A stretch of DNA of 64,000 bases from CAZQXD01 sp964597315. GTDB taxonomy: Bacteria > Pseudomonadota > Gammaproteobacteria > Competibacterales > Competibacteraceae. Positions 39,875 through 51,200 of this stretch are shown in pieces. The notes under the pieces are model-generated. The model made no database searches. It saw only the letters and a list, made by a program, of their open reading frames with translations, and had not been told where the DNA came from. Within the stretch, counting starts at the first letter, position 1. Every line of letters begins with the position of its first letter. The position numbers and the translations under genes are program-made. The stretch covers positions 1 to 64,000 of the forward strand of contig CAZQXD010000001.1 of NCBI GenBank assembly GCA_964597315.1, in the 5' to 3' direction.

Positions 39875-40783
39875 ATGGATGTCTTTTACTGCGACCGGTT
39901 TGTGCTGCCCCTGCCCGAGGGGCACCGCTTCCCCATGGACAAATACGCCCAGTTACGAACCCGGGTGGAGTCCGTCAACCAGGGCCAGTTCCGGCTGCGG
40001 CAACCCCCTGCGGCCCGAGATGAGGACATTTTGCTAGCGCATCAGCCGGACTATCTGCGTCGGGTGGTGGCCGGGGAGCTGAGTCCCCGGGAGTTGCGGG
40101 TGCTGGGTTTTCCCTGGTCGCTGCAACTGGTGGAGCGTTCCCGCCGCTCCAGCGGCGCCACCATCGCCGCCTGCCGCGCCGCTCTGAGCGACGGCGCCGC
40201 CGCCAACCTGGCCGGAGGCACCCATCACGCCTTCCCGGATCAGGCCCAGGGCTTTTGCGTGTTCAACGACGCCGCCATTGCCGCCCGGGTGATGCAGCGG
40301 GAGGGGCGAATCAAGCGGGTCATCATCATCGACTGCGATGTCCACCAGGGCAACGGCACGGCGGTGATTTTCCAAAACGATCCCACAGTGTTCACCTTTT
40401 CCCTCCACGGTGGGCGTAATTTTCCGTTCCGCAAAGAGCATAGCGATCTGGACCTGGAACTGCCGGACGGGACCGGAGACGAGCTGTATCTGGAAACCTT
40501 GGACCAGGGACTGACACGCGCCCTTGACCAGGCCGACGCGGAACTGGCTATTTATCTGGCCGGGGCCGACCCCTACGTGGGGGACCGGCTGGGGCGGCTG
40601 GCGGTGAGCAAGGCGGGGCTGGCGGCCCGGGACCGGCTGGTATTCGAGCATTGCGCCCACCACGGTCTGGGGGTGGCGGTGGTCATGGCCGGAGGCTATG
40701 CCCAGCCCATTTCGGATATCGTCGATATTCACTTTCATAGCGTGGCCCTGGCGGCCCGGTATTGCGCGCCAGTACCGGGTTGA
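39875..40783 (+). CDS. Histone-deacetylase-superfamily amidohydrolase
   Basis: A 302-residue zinc amidohydrolase of the HDAC/AcuC/acetylpolyamine amidohydrolase superfamily. Active-site elements are GGTHHAFPDQAQGFCVFNDA, the metal pair in IIIDCDVHQGNG and the third metal aspartate in YLAGADPYVGDRLG. It resembles the short class IV-like bacterial enzymes. Likely substrates are acetylated small amines or lysines, not determinable here. The ATG at 39875 has GAGGCG upstream and follows the unknown gene by nine bases. Confidence 0.88.
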   Translation: MDVFYCDRFVLPLPEGHRFPMDKYAQLRTRVESVNQGQFRLRQPPAARDEDILLAHQPDYLRRVVAGELSPRELRVLGFPWSLQLVERSRRSSGATIAACRAALSDGAAANLAGGTHHAFPDQAQGFCVFNDAAIAARVMQREGRIKRVIIIDCDVHQGNGTAVIFQNDPTVFTFSLHGGRNFPFRKEHSDLDLELPDGTGDELYLETLDQGLTRALDQADAELAIYLAGADPYVGDRLGRLAVSKAGLAARDRLVFEHCAHHGLGVAVVMAGGYAQPISDIVDIHFHSVALAARYCAPVPG

Positions 40784-40804
40784 AGCGGCCCAGGAGATAG
40801 CGGC

Positions 40805-43828
<3,024 letters not shown>

Positions 43829-43994
43829 CCTGCCGCTGACCGGAGGGCAACGCTTGAGTGTCGCTGGGCAAGGCCGGTGCCGTCTCCCGCATGGCAGTGC
43901 CTTAAGGATTATAGAATCGACCGCAGCAGGAAAAGCTTAAGACTGCGAAAAACAGAGGAAAATTAACATTTCGCCACAATTGGGAGCCGGTTCT

Positions 43995-44453
43995 TCAGTG
44001 GCTGATCCGGGCAGTGCCGTCATAGCCGGTCAGCACCCGCACCCGCTCTCCCGGATAAAACGCCTCGTGGGTTTCCTGGACCACCGCCAGATAGCGGCCA
44101 TCGTCCATGCGCACGGTGATTTCCAAGCCCTGGCGTCGGGTGATGGCTTCTTCCGTCGCCGCCCCCATCAGCCCGCCGATCACCGCCCCGCCGATGGCGC
44201 CGACGATACGCCCCGAACCGCCCCCCACATGACTGCCAGCCACTCCGCCGGCCACGGCGCCGGCCCCGGCCCCGATCTCGCTTTTGGTGCCCTCGATCAG
44301 CACCGGGCGAACCCGATCCACTACCCCCAGTTGCACGGTCTGGACACTGCGAACCTGATAGCGGTCGTAGGTGTCGCTGGACAGACGAGGGGCGCAGCCA
44401 ACCAGCAGCGGACCGACCATGAGTATGACGATAAGGGCGCGAACAGCGAGCAT
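43995..44453 (-). CDS. Glycine-zipper outer-membrane lipoprotein (SlyB/Pcp-like)
   Basis: A 152-residue lipoprotein with signal peptide and lipobox LLVGC (Cys at residue 20). A glycine-zipper segment follows (GAGAGAVAGGVAGSHVGGGS and GAIGGAVIGGLMGAATEEAI), then a C-terminal beta-rich domain (LEITVRMDDGRYLAVVQE). This is the SlyB/Pcp layout: an outer-membrane lipoprotein thought to stabilise the envelope. The ATG at 44453 has GGGAG eight bases upstream. It follows the DUF3301 gene by 63 bp. Confidence 0.88.
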   Translation of the reverse strand: MLAVRALIVILMVGPLLVGCAPRLSSDTYDRYQVRSVQTVQLGVVDRVRPVLIEGTKSEIGAGAGAVAGGVAGSHVGGGSGRIVGAIGGAVIGGLMGAATEEAITRRQGLEITVRMDDGRYLAVVQETHEAFYPGERVRVLTGYDGTARISH

Positions 44454-44516
44454 GGGTCGACTCCCGATAAACGATCTTTTTGATTGGACCGAAATTCTCA
44501 GCCAAGGCTCCCCGGT

Positions 44517-44843
44517 TTAGGGAATGAATAGTTCCCCCGGCTCCATATACAGTACCTGCACCCGCCCTCCCAGCAGCACCACGCTGCCGTGGCGACGGCT
44601 CTGTCCCTGATCGTCGCTGAACTCGAACACATAGGTGCGCTCCAGGCGCAGTCGGCCCCGTTGGTCACGGCGCGGCCAGATCCGCTCCAGGGACACGGTA
44701 TCGTCTAGCAACTGCACCCCGTAGCGACGGCAGGCCTTGCCACTCTCCGCCCTGGCCCGCTCCCTGGCCCGCATACTGTCGCTCCATAAGGCCGCCCCCA
44801 GCCCTAGGAGCAATAACAAGGCCAGCACTGTCCAATAGCTCAC
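44517..44843 (-). CDS. DUF3301 membrane-anchored protein
   Basis: A 108-residue protein with one N-terminal transmembrane helix (VLALLLLLGLGAALW) and a cytoplasmic beta-rich domain with the family block LRLERTYVFEFSDDQGQSRR followed by GSVVLLGGRVQVLYMEP. Function unknown; the family occurs mainly in Gammaproteobacteria. The GTG start overlaps the stop of the upstream GTPase gene (GTGA), so translation is coupled. Confidence 0.8.
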   Translation of the reverse strand: MSYWTVLALLLLLGLGAALWSDSMRARERARAESGKACRRYGVQLLDDTVSLERIWPRRDQRGRLRLERTYVFEFSDDQGQSRRHGSVVLLGGRVQVLYMEPGELFIP

Positions 44844-46207
44844 GAAGGCTTCCCCCGCAGTCGTTCCAGAATGTCCTCCCGGGCCTGGGCCAGCAGACTG
44901 TCCCGGTCTAGAGAATCGAGAATGCTCTTGACCGTCCGTTTTGGACCGCCAGCGCCCCAGGACCTGCCCTGGGCGAAGTAACGCTCGGCGGCCCGGCCAA
45001 TCACATACGTACCGTACCAGGCCATTGCCCCCTGGGCGCTGGCAGTCACCACCGTGGACAGCCCCAGGCTGACCCCTTTCAGGGCCGATGAGGCCAGATG
45101 GAAACCGTACACCGTCCCCATCAGCACCGCCAACTGGGCCATGATGGTGGCCAGCAGCCGTCCGGCCTCGGCCCGAGTGATGGGCAGGCCGTAGACCCGG
45201 CTTAGATGACGGATCAGGGCGGCGTCGGCGGCCACCGTGAGCAGATCGGCCAGGGGCGCCGGGTTGAGGGCCACCGCCACCCCCTTGCCCAGGCAGTAGT
45301 TGCGCAATACCTTATCAGCCAGTTGTCGGCGCAGAGCCAGGATCTCGGCGGCCAGTCGATCCGACAGGCGACCGGCGAACAGCCCGGCGTTCACCGCCGC
45401 CAGAGATTTACCCTCCGCATCCAGCAGCGCCCACAGCCGCTCCTGCAAAGCCGTCACGTCCGGGGGCGGACGGCGCCGTTCCTCTTGCTCTCGGCCCTGG
45501 GCGTCCACGCTCAACACCAGCCGCTCCCCAGGGTCGGCGGCGCAGGCCAGCACATTGTCCGGGGGCACCAGGCCCTGGGCGTGGCGACGCAGGCTGGCCA
45601 GCAGCAGTTCCAGTTCAGCCTGGGTGTAGCGGTCAGCCTTGTTGAGCACCAGTAGCAGAGGCCGGTGGTCGGCGGCCACGGTGGCCAGGGCCTGATGCTC
45701 GGCGGCCGTCAAGTCCCCGTCCACCACGAACAACACCACATCGGCCCGCTCGGCCACCTCCAGGGCCAGCCGCTCCCGGTCCTCTCCGTCCACTTCGTTC
45801 AGCCCCGGGGTGTCGATCAGGAACACCCCGCCGCTTTGGTACTGTTGCCAGCGGGAACGGTCCACGGTGGCGGTCTCTCCGTGCAGAGGGCTGACGGCGA
45901 AGCGTTGTTCCCCTAGCAGGGCGTTGAGCAGGGCCGACTTGCCGACGCTGACCCGGCCACAAGCCACCAGATGGATATGGCCATGCTCCAGTTTGTCCAG
46001 TTGGGCCTGCAACTCCCGGTAGTCCTCGGCCAGGGTGGCCCGCACCGGTTTCGGCACCCTGGGATCGTCCAGCAGTTCCCGTAGGCTGTCCCGAGCCAGG
46101 GCCAGATGTTCGTCACCCTTGGGAGGAGGTGGGCTTGGAACCGTCGGTGCGGCTTTGTTCCGCGACCAGACGGACCAGGCGCCGCGTACGCGCTTCCAGA
46201 TCGTCAC
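44840..46207 (-). CDS. Membrane-associated GTPase with DUF697 domain (second of a tandem pair)
   Basis: About 455 residues. The Era-like GTPase core has the P-loop ACGRVSVGKSALLNALLG, G3 FLIDTPGLNEVDGED and G4 LLLVLNKADRYT. The C-terminal half has the hydrophobic helices of DUF697/YcjF-type proteins (RLLATIMAQLAVLMGTVYGF). It is paralogous to the gene upstream but lacks that protein's two N-terminal membrane helices. The start is uncertain: no ATG lies near the end of the upstream gene. I chose the GTG at 46207 because GAGGA stands eight bases before it, which makes a 95-bp overlap with the upstream gene. The reading frame is open upstream to 46423 but that stretch is tryptophan- and proline-rich shadow sequence. 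Confidence 0.8.
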   Translation of the reverse strand: MTIWKRVRGAWSVWSRNKAAPTVPSPPPPKGDEHLALARDSLRELLDDPRVPKPVRATLAEDYRELQAQLDKLEHGHIHLVACGRVSVGKSALLNALLGEQRFAVSPLHGETATVDRSRWQQYQSGGVFLIDTPGLNEVDGEDRERLALEVAERADVVLFVVDGDLTAAEHQALATVAADHRPLLLVLNKADRYTQAELELLLASLRRHAQGLVPPDNVLACAADPGERLVLSVDAQGREQEERRRPPPDVTALQERLWALLDAEGKSLAAVNAGLFAGRLSDRLAAEILALRRQLADKVLRNYCLGKGVAVALNPAPLADLLTVAADAALIRHLSRVYGLPITRAEAGRLLATIMAQLAVLMGTVYGFHLASSALKGVSLGLSTVVTASAQGAMAWYGTYVIGRAAERYFAQGRSWGAGGPKRTVKSILDSLDRDSLLAQAREDILERLRGKPS

Positions 46208-47609
46208 TGAGTTGGTCCTCGAACAGACGCAGGGCCGGCCCCAGGGCCAGCTCTCCACGGGTTTCCAGGGACTGGGCCACGGCCTTGCCCAGGCTTTCGA
46301 AAATAAGCCCGTAGGCCACGGCGTGGAGCATCCCGCCCACCACCGTACCCAACCCCGGAAAGGCTTTGCATACATTGCCCACCAAGGCCAGCAACAGGCT
46401 CCAGCGCTGGCGGGCCTGGCCACTGGCCTGCTTCAGAAACCGCTGTATGTCTACTTCCCGGGGTGTCACCCCGTACAGGGCCGCCAGTTCCCGGACCATG
46501 CTCATGCCCAGATAGCCCTGGATCAGCACATCGGTGCCCGGCCCCACCGCCGCCAGGGCGCCAAACACCGCCTTGCGGGAATAGCCTATCACCAACGCTT
46601 CGGCCTGTTGCCGGCGCTGGGCGGCCTGGGCGGCGTCCAGGCGATTTTGGGCTAGCACGAATACGGCGGCGTCCCGCAGCCGCTCCAGGGCCGCAGGATC
46701 GGCGTCAATGCGCCGCCGCACGGCCCGGGCCAGGGCCTCCACTCGGGCTGGCCGGGGCCGGGTCAGCCGTTCCTGGCCGCCGCTGGGCAATTCCCGGATC
46801 AGCTCCTCCTCGCCCCCGGCCTGGACGGTGACGATGTCCACCTCCGGCCCTAGCCGCTCGGCCAGCCGCCGACACAGCAACTCCACGTCTTTGGCCGAAT
46901 AGCGGTCGCTCTTGTTCAAGGCCAGAATCAGGGGCTTGTCCAAGGCCCGTAGGGCCTGCACCGCCCGAAACTGGTCCCGGGTCAGGTCGCCGTCGCACAC
47001 ATAAACCACCACATGCGCCCGCGTGGCCTCGTCCCGGGCCACCCCCTCCAGGGCGCCGCCGGGTTCATTGAGTCCCGGCAGGTCGGCCAGCACCCATTGA
47101 TCCCCGGCGGGGCTGGTCCAGGTGTGATGGACCACCGCCCGGGTCGTGCCGGCCAGGGGGCTGGTGGCCACCTCGGCCCCGGGCAGCAGGGCGCGGATCA
47201 GGGAGGATTTACCGGCGCTCACCTCTCCGAACAGGGCCACCACCACCACCCCAGCCTGTCGGCGTCGGTCCAGTTCCGCCAGTTCCCTACGGATCGCGTC
47301 CGTCTCCATCCCAGCGGCCTCGGCGTCCAGCAGGCGGGCCTGAAGTCTCGCCTCATCAAGTGGGGTCTCGGGATGGGAAACCGGCCCCCGCCCGAAGCGC
47401 GACCCCCGCCGCAGCAGCCAGCCCCCGCCCCCGACCAACAGCGCCAGGACTACCAGCCAAACCAGCCACACCGCCGCCGGCGCTCCGCTCAGCCGCTCCC
47501 AGACCCGCAAGCCCAGGTCGGTAAGGTATAGGACTAGCACCAGCAACAACCCCAAACCCAGGCTCAGAGCCAGGGCCAGGACCAGACGCAGGGGCGGCAG
47601 GGATTGCAT
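46113..47609 (-). CDS. Membrane GTPase with DUF697 domain (first of a tandem pair)
   Basis: A 498-residue protein. Two N-terminal transmembrane helices (about 8-30 and 47-66) precede a GTPase domain with P-loop GEVSAGKSSLIRALL (from about residue 128), G3 VLADLPGLNEPGGALEG and G4 LILALNKSDRYS. The C-terminal DUF697 region follows (SMVRELAALYGVTPREVDIQ, SLLLALVGNVCKAFPGLGTV). Such GTPases are proposed to act at the inner membrane in envelope or stress functions, and the role is not settled. The ATG directly follows the stop of the thioesterase gene (TGAATG), giving a coupled thioesterase-GTPase-GTPase-DUF3301 operon. Confidence 0.82.
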   Translation of the reverse strand: MQSLPPLRLVLALALSLGLGLLLVLVLYLTDLGLRVWERLSGAPAAVWLVWLVVLALLVGGGGWLLRRGSRFGRGPVSHPETPLDEARLQARLLDAEAAGMETDAIRRELAELDRRRQAGVVVVALFGEVSAGKSSLIRALLPGAEVATSPLAGTTRAVVHHTWTSPAGDQWVLADLPGLNEPGGALEGVARDEATRAHVVVYVCDGDLTRDQFRAVQALRALDKPLILALNKSDRYSAKDVELLCRRLAERLGPEVDIVTVQAGGEEELIRELPSGGQERLTRPRPARVEALARAVRRRIDADPAALERLRDAAVFVLAQNRLDAAQAAQRRQQAEALVIGYSRKAVFGALAAVGPGTDVLIQGYLGMSMVRELAALYGVTPREVDIQRFLKQASGQARQRWSLLLALVGNVCKAFPGLGTVVGGMLHAVAYGLIFESLGKAVAQSLETRGELALGPALRLFEDQLSDDLEARTRRLVRLVAEQSRTDGSKPTSSQG

Positions 47610-48047
47610 TCAGGCCAGACGGGTTTCGCGGAAACACGCCAGAAACCGCTGGGGAATCCGCTGGATGGTCCGGGCGGCGTAGTCGAAGAACACCATGCCG
47701 TTCTTGGCCCGGGCCACTTCCCGACCGCTACTGGCTTCGCTGACCCGGTAGACGAAATCGAAACCGTAGTCGTTAAAATCCCGCAAGGCCAACTCCACCC
47801 GCAGCCGCTCCTTGTGGAAGGCTTCCGAACGGTATACCACCACGGCGTCGGCAATCATCAGACCAGCGCCCCCCGCCTCCCTTTCGGTGAATCCGTATTG
47901 GGCCAGCAGCCGCTCCCGGGCCTCCTGTAGCAGCAGCAGCAACGCCTCGTTGCCCAGGTGGCCGGCGTAGTTGATATCGCCGATACGCACCTCCAGTTCG
48001 GTGGCGTAGAGAAATTGCTCCGGCAGTTCCAAGTGTACCCGCGCCAT
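47610..48047 (-). CDS. Hotdog-fold acyl thioesterase (4HBT family)
   Basis: A 145-residue single hotdog domain. The active-site block is RIGDINYAGHLGNEALLLLL, where the aspartate is in the position of the catalytic residue of 4-hydroxybenzoyl-CoA/YbgC thioesterases. Later strands are RSEAFHKERLRVELALRDF and YDFVYRV-like GFDFVYRVSEASSGREVARA. Substrate unknown. It is the first gene of an operon running into two membrane GTPases, and is divergent from two further thioesterase genes. Confidence 0.85.
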   Translation of the reverse strand: MARVHLELPEQFLYATELEVRIGDINYAGHLGNEALLLLLQEARERLLAQYGFTEREAGGAGLMIADAVVVYRSEAFHKERLRVELALRDFNDYGFDFVYRVSEASSGREVARAKNGMVFFDYAARTIQRIPQRFLACFRETRLA

Positions 48048-48223
48048 GCTGTCTCGTTCTCCGATGGATTAAGGTGGAAATGGGACCGGTATCCCCTTGG
48101 AAGGTTCAAGGTGGCAGGACCGGGAAGCGGCATATCCTTACACCAATAAGGGTAGTAAAATCGCCATCCCCGCCATCGTCGGCGCGGAAACCTCGACTAC
48201 GACGTTATTCAAGAGACAGGCGG

Positions 48224-48736
48224 ATGCCCCACAACACTTTACTCAAGCTGCACACGGAAACAGTACGCCCGGAGTGGATCGACCATAACGGCCATATGAA
48301 CGTGGCCTATTACCTACTGGCCTTCGACCACGCCACCCAAGCGTTCTTGGATTATCTGGGCATTGGTCCCTCCTATGTGACCGGCACCCACCATTCCCTC
48401 TTTACCCTGGACTGTAATCTGTCCTACCGCCGGGAGGTGCGCCAACAGGACCGGCTGCTGTTTACCACTCAGTTGCTGGATTTCGACGCCAAGAGGTTGC
48501 ATTACTTTCATTCCATGTACCACGCTGAACAGGGCTATCTGGCCGCCACCTGCGAACTGTTGAGCATCCATGTGAATCTCTACACTCGGCGCTCGGCCTC
48601 CTTGCCCCTGGGCATCGTCCGGGTACTGGAAGCCCTGTTGGAAACCCATCAGGAACTGCCCCGGCCACGCCTGGCCGGCCGCAAAATCGGCCTGCGCCGC
48701 CGCGCCGCCGCCAACCCGCACCCCAAGACCCCATGA
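48224..48736 (+). CDS. Thioesterase-like hotdog protein, first of a tandem pair
   Basis: A 170-residue hotdog protein with the block RPEWIDHNGHMNVAYYLLAF. The aspartate and GHMN pattern match acyl-CoA thioesterases of the family often found beside carnitine or betaine catabolic genes, though none is near here. The strand RREVRQQDRLLFTTQLLDFD follows. The ATG at 48224 follows AGACAGGCGG; the frame is open upstream to 48074 but without family character. Its stop overlaps the next gene by four bases. Confidence 0.85.
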   Translation: MPHNTLLKLHTETVRPEWIDHNGHMNVAYYLLAFDHATQAFLDYLGIGPSYVTGTHHSLFTLDCNLSYRREVRQQDRLLFTTQLLDFDAKRLHYFHSMYHAEQGYLAATCELLSIHVNLYTRRSASLPLGIVRVLEALLETHQELPRPRLAGRKIGLRRRAAANPHPKTP

Positions 48737-49206
48737 CGACCTTGCTGGAACTGCATACCGAGATCGTGCGGCCCCAGTGGATCGATTACAACGGCCATCT
48801 GAACCTGGCCTATTACCTGCTGGCCTTCGATCACGCCACCGACGCCTTTTTCGACTATCTGGGCATCGGTCCGGCCTATCTGGCCCAAAGCCACCGCTCC
48901 ACCTTCACCCTTGAAGCCCATATCACCTACGAGCGGGAGGTCAGGGAGGGCGCTCCTTTGCGTTTTTCCACCCAGTTACTGGACTACGATCACCAGCGCA
49001 TCCACTATTTTCACCGCATGTTTCACGCCGGCGAGGGCTATCTGGCCGCCACCAACGAACTCATCAGCCTGCACGTGGACATGGCCACCCGCCGCTCGAC
49101 GCCCATGGGTGAGGCGGTGCTGGAACGGCTGGAGGCCCTATGGCGAGACCACGGCCACCAGCCCCACCCGGAGCAGGCGGGTCGGGTGATCGGCATCCGC
49201 CGCTGA
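48733..49206 (+). CDS. Thioesterase-like hotdog protein, second of a tandem pair
   Basis: A 157-residue paralogue of the preceding gene, overlapping it by ATGA. The active block is RPQWIDYNGHLNLAYYLLAF, then YEREVREGAPLRFSTQLLDY. The two copies share the same layout and many residues, which indicates tandem duplication followed by divergence, especially at the C-termini. They could form a heteromeric thioesterase or act on different acyl chains. Confidence 0.85.
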   Translation: MTTLLELHTEIVRPQWIDYNGHLNLAYYLLAFDHATDAFFDYLGIGPAYLAQSHRSTFTLEAHITYEREVREGAPLRFSTQLLDYDHQRIHYFHRMFHAGEGYLAATNELISLHVDMATRRSTPMGEAVLERLEALWRDHGHQPHPEQAGRVIGIRR

Positions 49207-49345
49207 TCCGGCCCGCCTACCCCGGTCATGGTGGGAAGCGGTGATTTCCGCCACCGGCTTTCAGTTCCACGCAATCGCCCCTGGCGTCCTAAACTCCCCG
49301 TCCCAGTTTCCGATAGGGGGAGCTATACCCATTCTTCAGGCGGGT

Positions 49346-49393
49346 CGCCGGAGCGCCGGAGCGCCGGATCGCCGGAGCGCCGGATCGCCGGGC
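49346..49393. repeat. Six-copy 8-bp tandem repeat upstream of the double-receiver gene
   Basis: CGCCGGAG / CGCCGGAT repeats six times with no interruption (last copy CGCCGGGC), 45 bp before the ATG at 49439. A related GC-rich repeat occurs inside the histidine kinase gene at 41299-41328. Eight is not a multiple of three, so change in copy number would alter promoter or leader spacing rather than a protein. Confidence 0.8.
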
Positions 49394-49438
49394 CGCCCTG
49401 TCTGATCTTCGATGGAACCGAGGTTCAGAGGTTGGCCT

Positions 49439-50230
49439 ATGAAACTTTATGATCTTACGGTGCTGCTGGTGGAGCCTTCGGATATCCAATCCCGAATCAT
49501 CACCGACTACCTGCACGAAGTAGGCGTCACCCGCTGCCAAGGGGTGCATACCGGCGCTGCAGCCCTGGAGATTCTGCATCAACAAGATGTGCATCTGGTA
49601 ATCAGCGCCATGCACCTGCCGGACATGACCGGTCGCGATCTGATCCAGGCCATGGATCATATCGACCGACCGGTGCGCCCCACGTTTCTATTGGCCTCCA
49701 GCGAGACCAGTCCGGCGCTCATGGAACCCGTCCGGCAGGCCGGTCCCGCCGCCATGCTACCCAAGCCCTTTAACAGTGGAGACCTGCGCGAAGCCCTGCG
49801 GGTGGTGATCGACTACCTGGAGCCGGGGGTGCTGCACCTTCGCGATCAAGAACCGGAGGACCTGCGGGTGCTGCTGGTGGACGACTCCACCCCGGCCCGG
49901 CGCTTCGTGCGCAAACTGCTGGCCGAGATGGGCCTTGCGCATTTCACCGAGGCCGACGACGGGGCCACGGCCATACCGCTGATCCGCGAACAATTCTTTG
50001 ACCTGATCATCACCGACTACAACATGCCCCAGATGGACGGACTGGAACTGCTGCGTTTCATCCGCAAGGAGAGCGATCAAGCCTCGGCGCCGGTGGTGAT
50101 GATCAGCAGCGAAACCGATCCCGGACGGCTGGCGGCCATCCACGCAGCCGGAGTGTCGGCCCTCTGCCCCAAACCCTTCGATGTGGCGCTGCTCAAAAAC
50201 CTGCTGCAAAACCTGCTGAACGAGGGCTGA
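49439..50230 (+). CDS. Double receiver-domain response regulator
   Basis: A 263-residue protein of two CheY-like receiver domains and no output domain. The second (about 145-263) is complete: LLVDDSTPARR, acceptor Asp in LIITDYNMPQMDGLELL, VVMISSET and CPKPF. The first (about 6-125) has LLVEPSDIQSR and LVISAMHLPDMTG, where the acceptor aspartate is replaced by alanine, so it is probably a non-phosphorylated pseudo-receiver. MLPKPF keeps the lysine. I chose the ATG at 49439 because AGAGG lies seven bases before it. It may be a phosphate sink or adaptor for a kinase elsewhere. Confidence 0.85.
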   Translation: MKLYDLTVLLVEPSDIQSRIITDYLHEVGVTRCQGVHTGAAALEILHQQDVHLVISAMHLPDMTGRDLIQAMDHIDRPVRPTFLLASSETSPALMEPVRQAGPAAMLPKPFNSGDLREALRVVIDYLEPGVLHLRDQEPEDLRVLLVDDSTPARRFVRKLLAEMGLAHFTEADDGATAIPLIREQFFDLIITDYNMPQMDGLELLRFIRKESDQASAPVVMISSETDPGRLAAIHAAGVSALCPKPFDVALLKNLLQNLLNEG

Positions 50231-50291
50231 GGCCCGGAGCGGCGCCTTTGGTTTGTCTGGTCTGAGCTGATAGCACACCAAGTCCACAGGG

Positions 50292-51054
50292 GTGTGCGTG
50301 GGCGCCCGGCTGGGAGAGATAGCCACCAGCGGCTATACCCTGCTGGACATTCCCAATCCCCGCCAACGACTGGCGCAGGTGTTTCTGGACCCCACCGAAC
50401 CGGGCCGGGTATACCGCCCGGAACTGGCGGTGGTGGCCTCGGCGGAATCGTTTCTGGCCGCCCTGGCGGAACTGACCCCGCCGGACCCGCCCTGGACGGA
50501 CTGGACCGCCTCGGCCCGGGCCGACTACCAAGATTACATCCGACCCCGGGACACCCCCGGCTCCCTGAAATTGGAACGGGTGATCGCCTGGCTGCGTGAC
50601 CATCTGCCCCGGGACGCCGTCCTCGCCAACGGCGCCGGCAACTACACCGCCTGGGTGCATCGTTACTACCCCTACGGCAGCTATCGCTGCCAGCTCGCCC
50701 CCCGCTGCGGCTCCATGGGCTACGGCCTGCCGACGGCCCCTGAGCGCACGGTCATCTGCTTCGCCGGGGATGGGTGTTTTCTGATGACCGGCCAGGAGCT
50801 GGCCACCGCCGCCCAGTACGGCCTGGGGGGTGCATCCTGGTGGTGAACAACGGCATGTACGGCATCATCCGCACGCATCAAGAGCGCCACTATCCCGGAC
50901 GGGTGATGGCCACTAGCCTGCGCAACCCTGACTTCGCCGCCCACGCCCACAGCTTCGGCGCTTATGGGGAAGTGGTGACCCGCTGGAACTGCGGGTAGAC
51001 CCGGAGACCCTGACCCCAAGGCTCAGGCTCGGCGAGCTGGCGGGGACGGGGTGA
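50292..51054 (+). pseudogene. Decayed thiamine-diphosphate enzyme (acetolactate synthase-like)
   Basis: Three lesions are visible. The N-terminal half is gone: reading begins in the middle domain at VGARLGEIATSGYTLLDIPN. The TPP-binding region FAGDGCFLMTGQELATAAQY is then broken by a frameshift in a run of six Gs near 50826-50831, after which VVNNGMYGIIRTHQERHYPG continues in another frame. Finally, an internal deletion near 50990 joins GEVVTRW to LELRVDPETLTPRLRLGELA in a third frame, ending at TGA 51052-51054. A functional enzyme would need all of these intact. It lies beside the end of the defence operon. Confidence 0.8.
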
Positions 51055-51200
51055 GACTATCTCTTTACCTAGATCGCCGATAACTAAAGTGGCGCCGCCG
51101 CTGGTACCGGGGAGTACGTCGGACTGGAAAGCATGCTCTGTTCCTGGGCCTGCTGGAACCAGGTGTCCGTTGCAGGCTTTTGGATTGACTTTCACGGAGT
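51055..51200. other. Junction between the TPP-enzyme remnant and the defence operon
   Basis: No gene, promoter or clear terminator is visible. It is a candidate place for the island boundary. I could not identify target-site duplications, att sites or a tRNA. Confidence 0.35.

Noticed and set aside
46208..46423. Upstream extension of the second GTPase to 46423
   Set aside because: The added stretch is tryptophan/proline-rich and is the shadow of the first GTPase gene; the GTG at 46207 has a better ribosome site.
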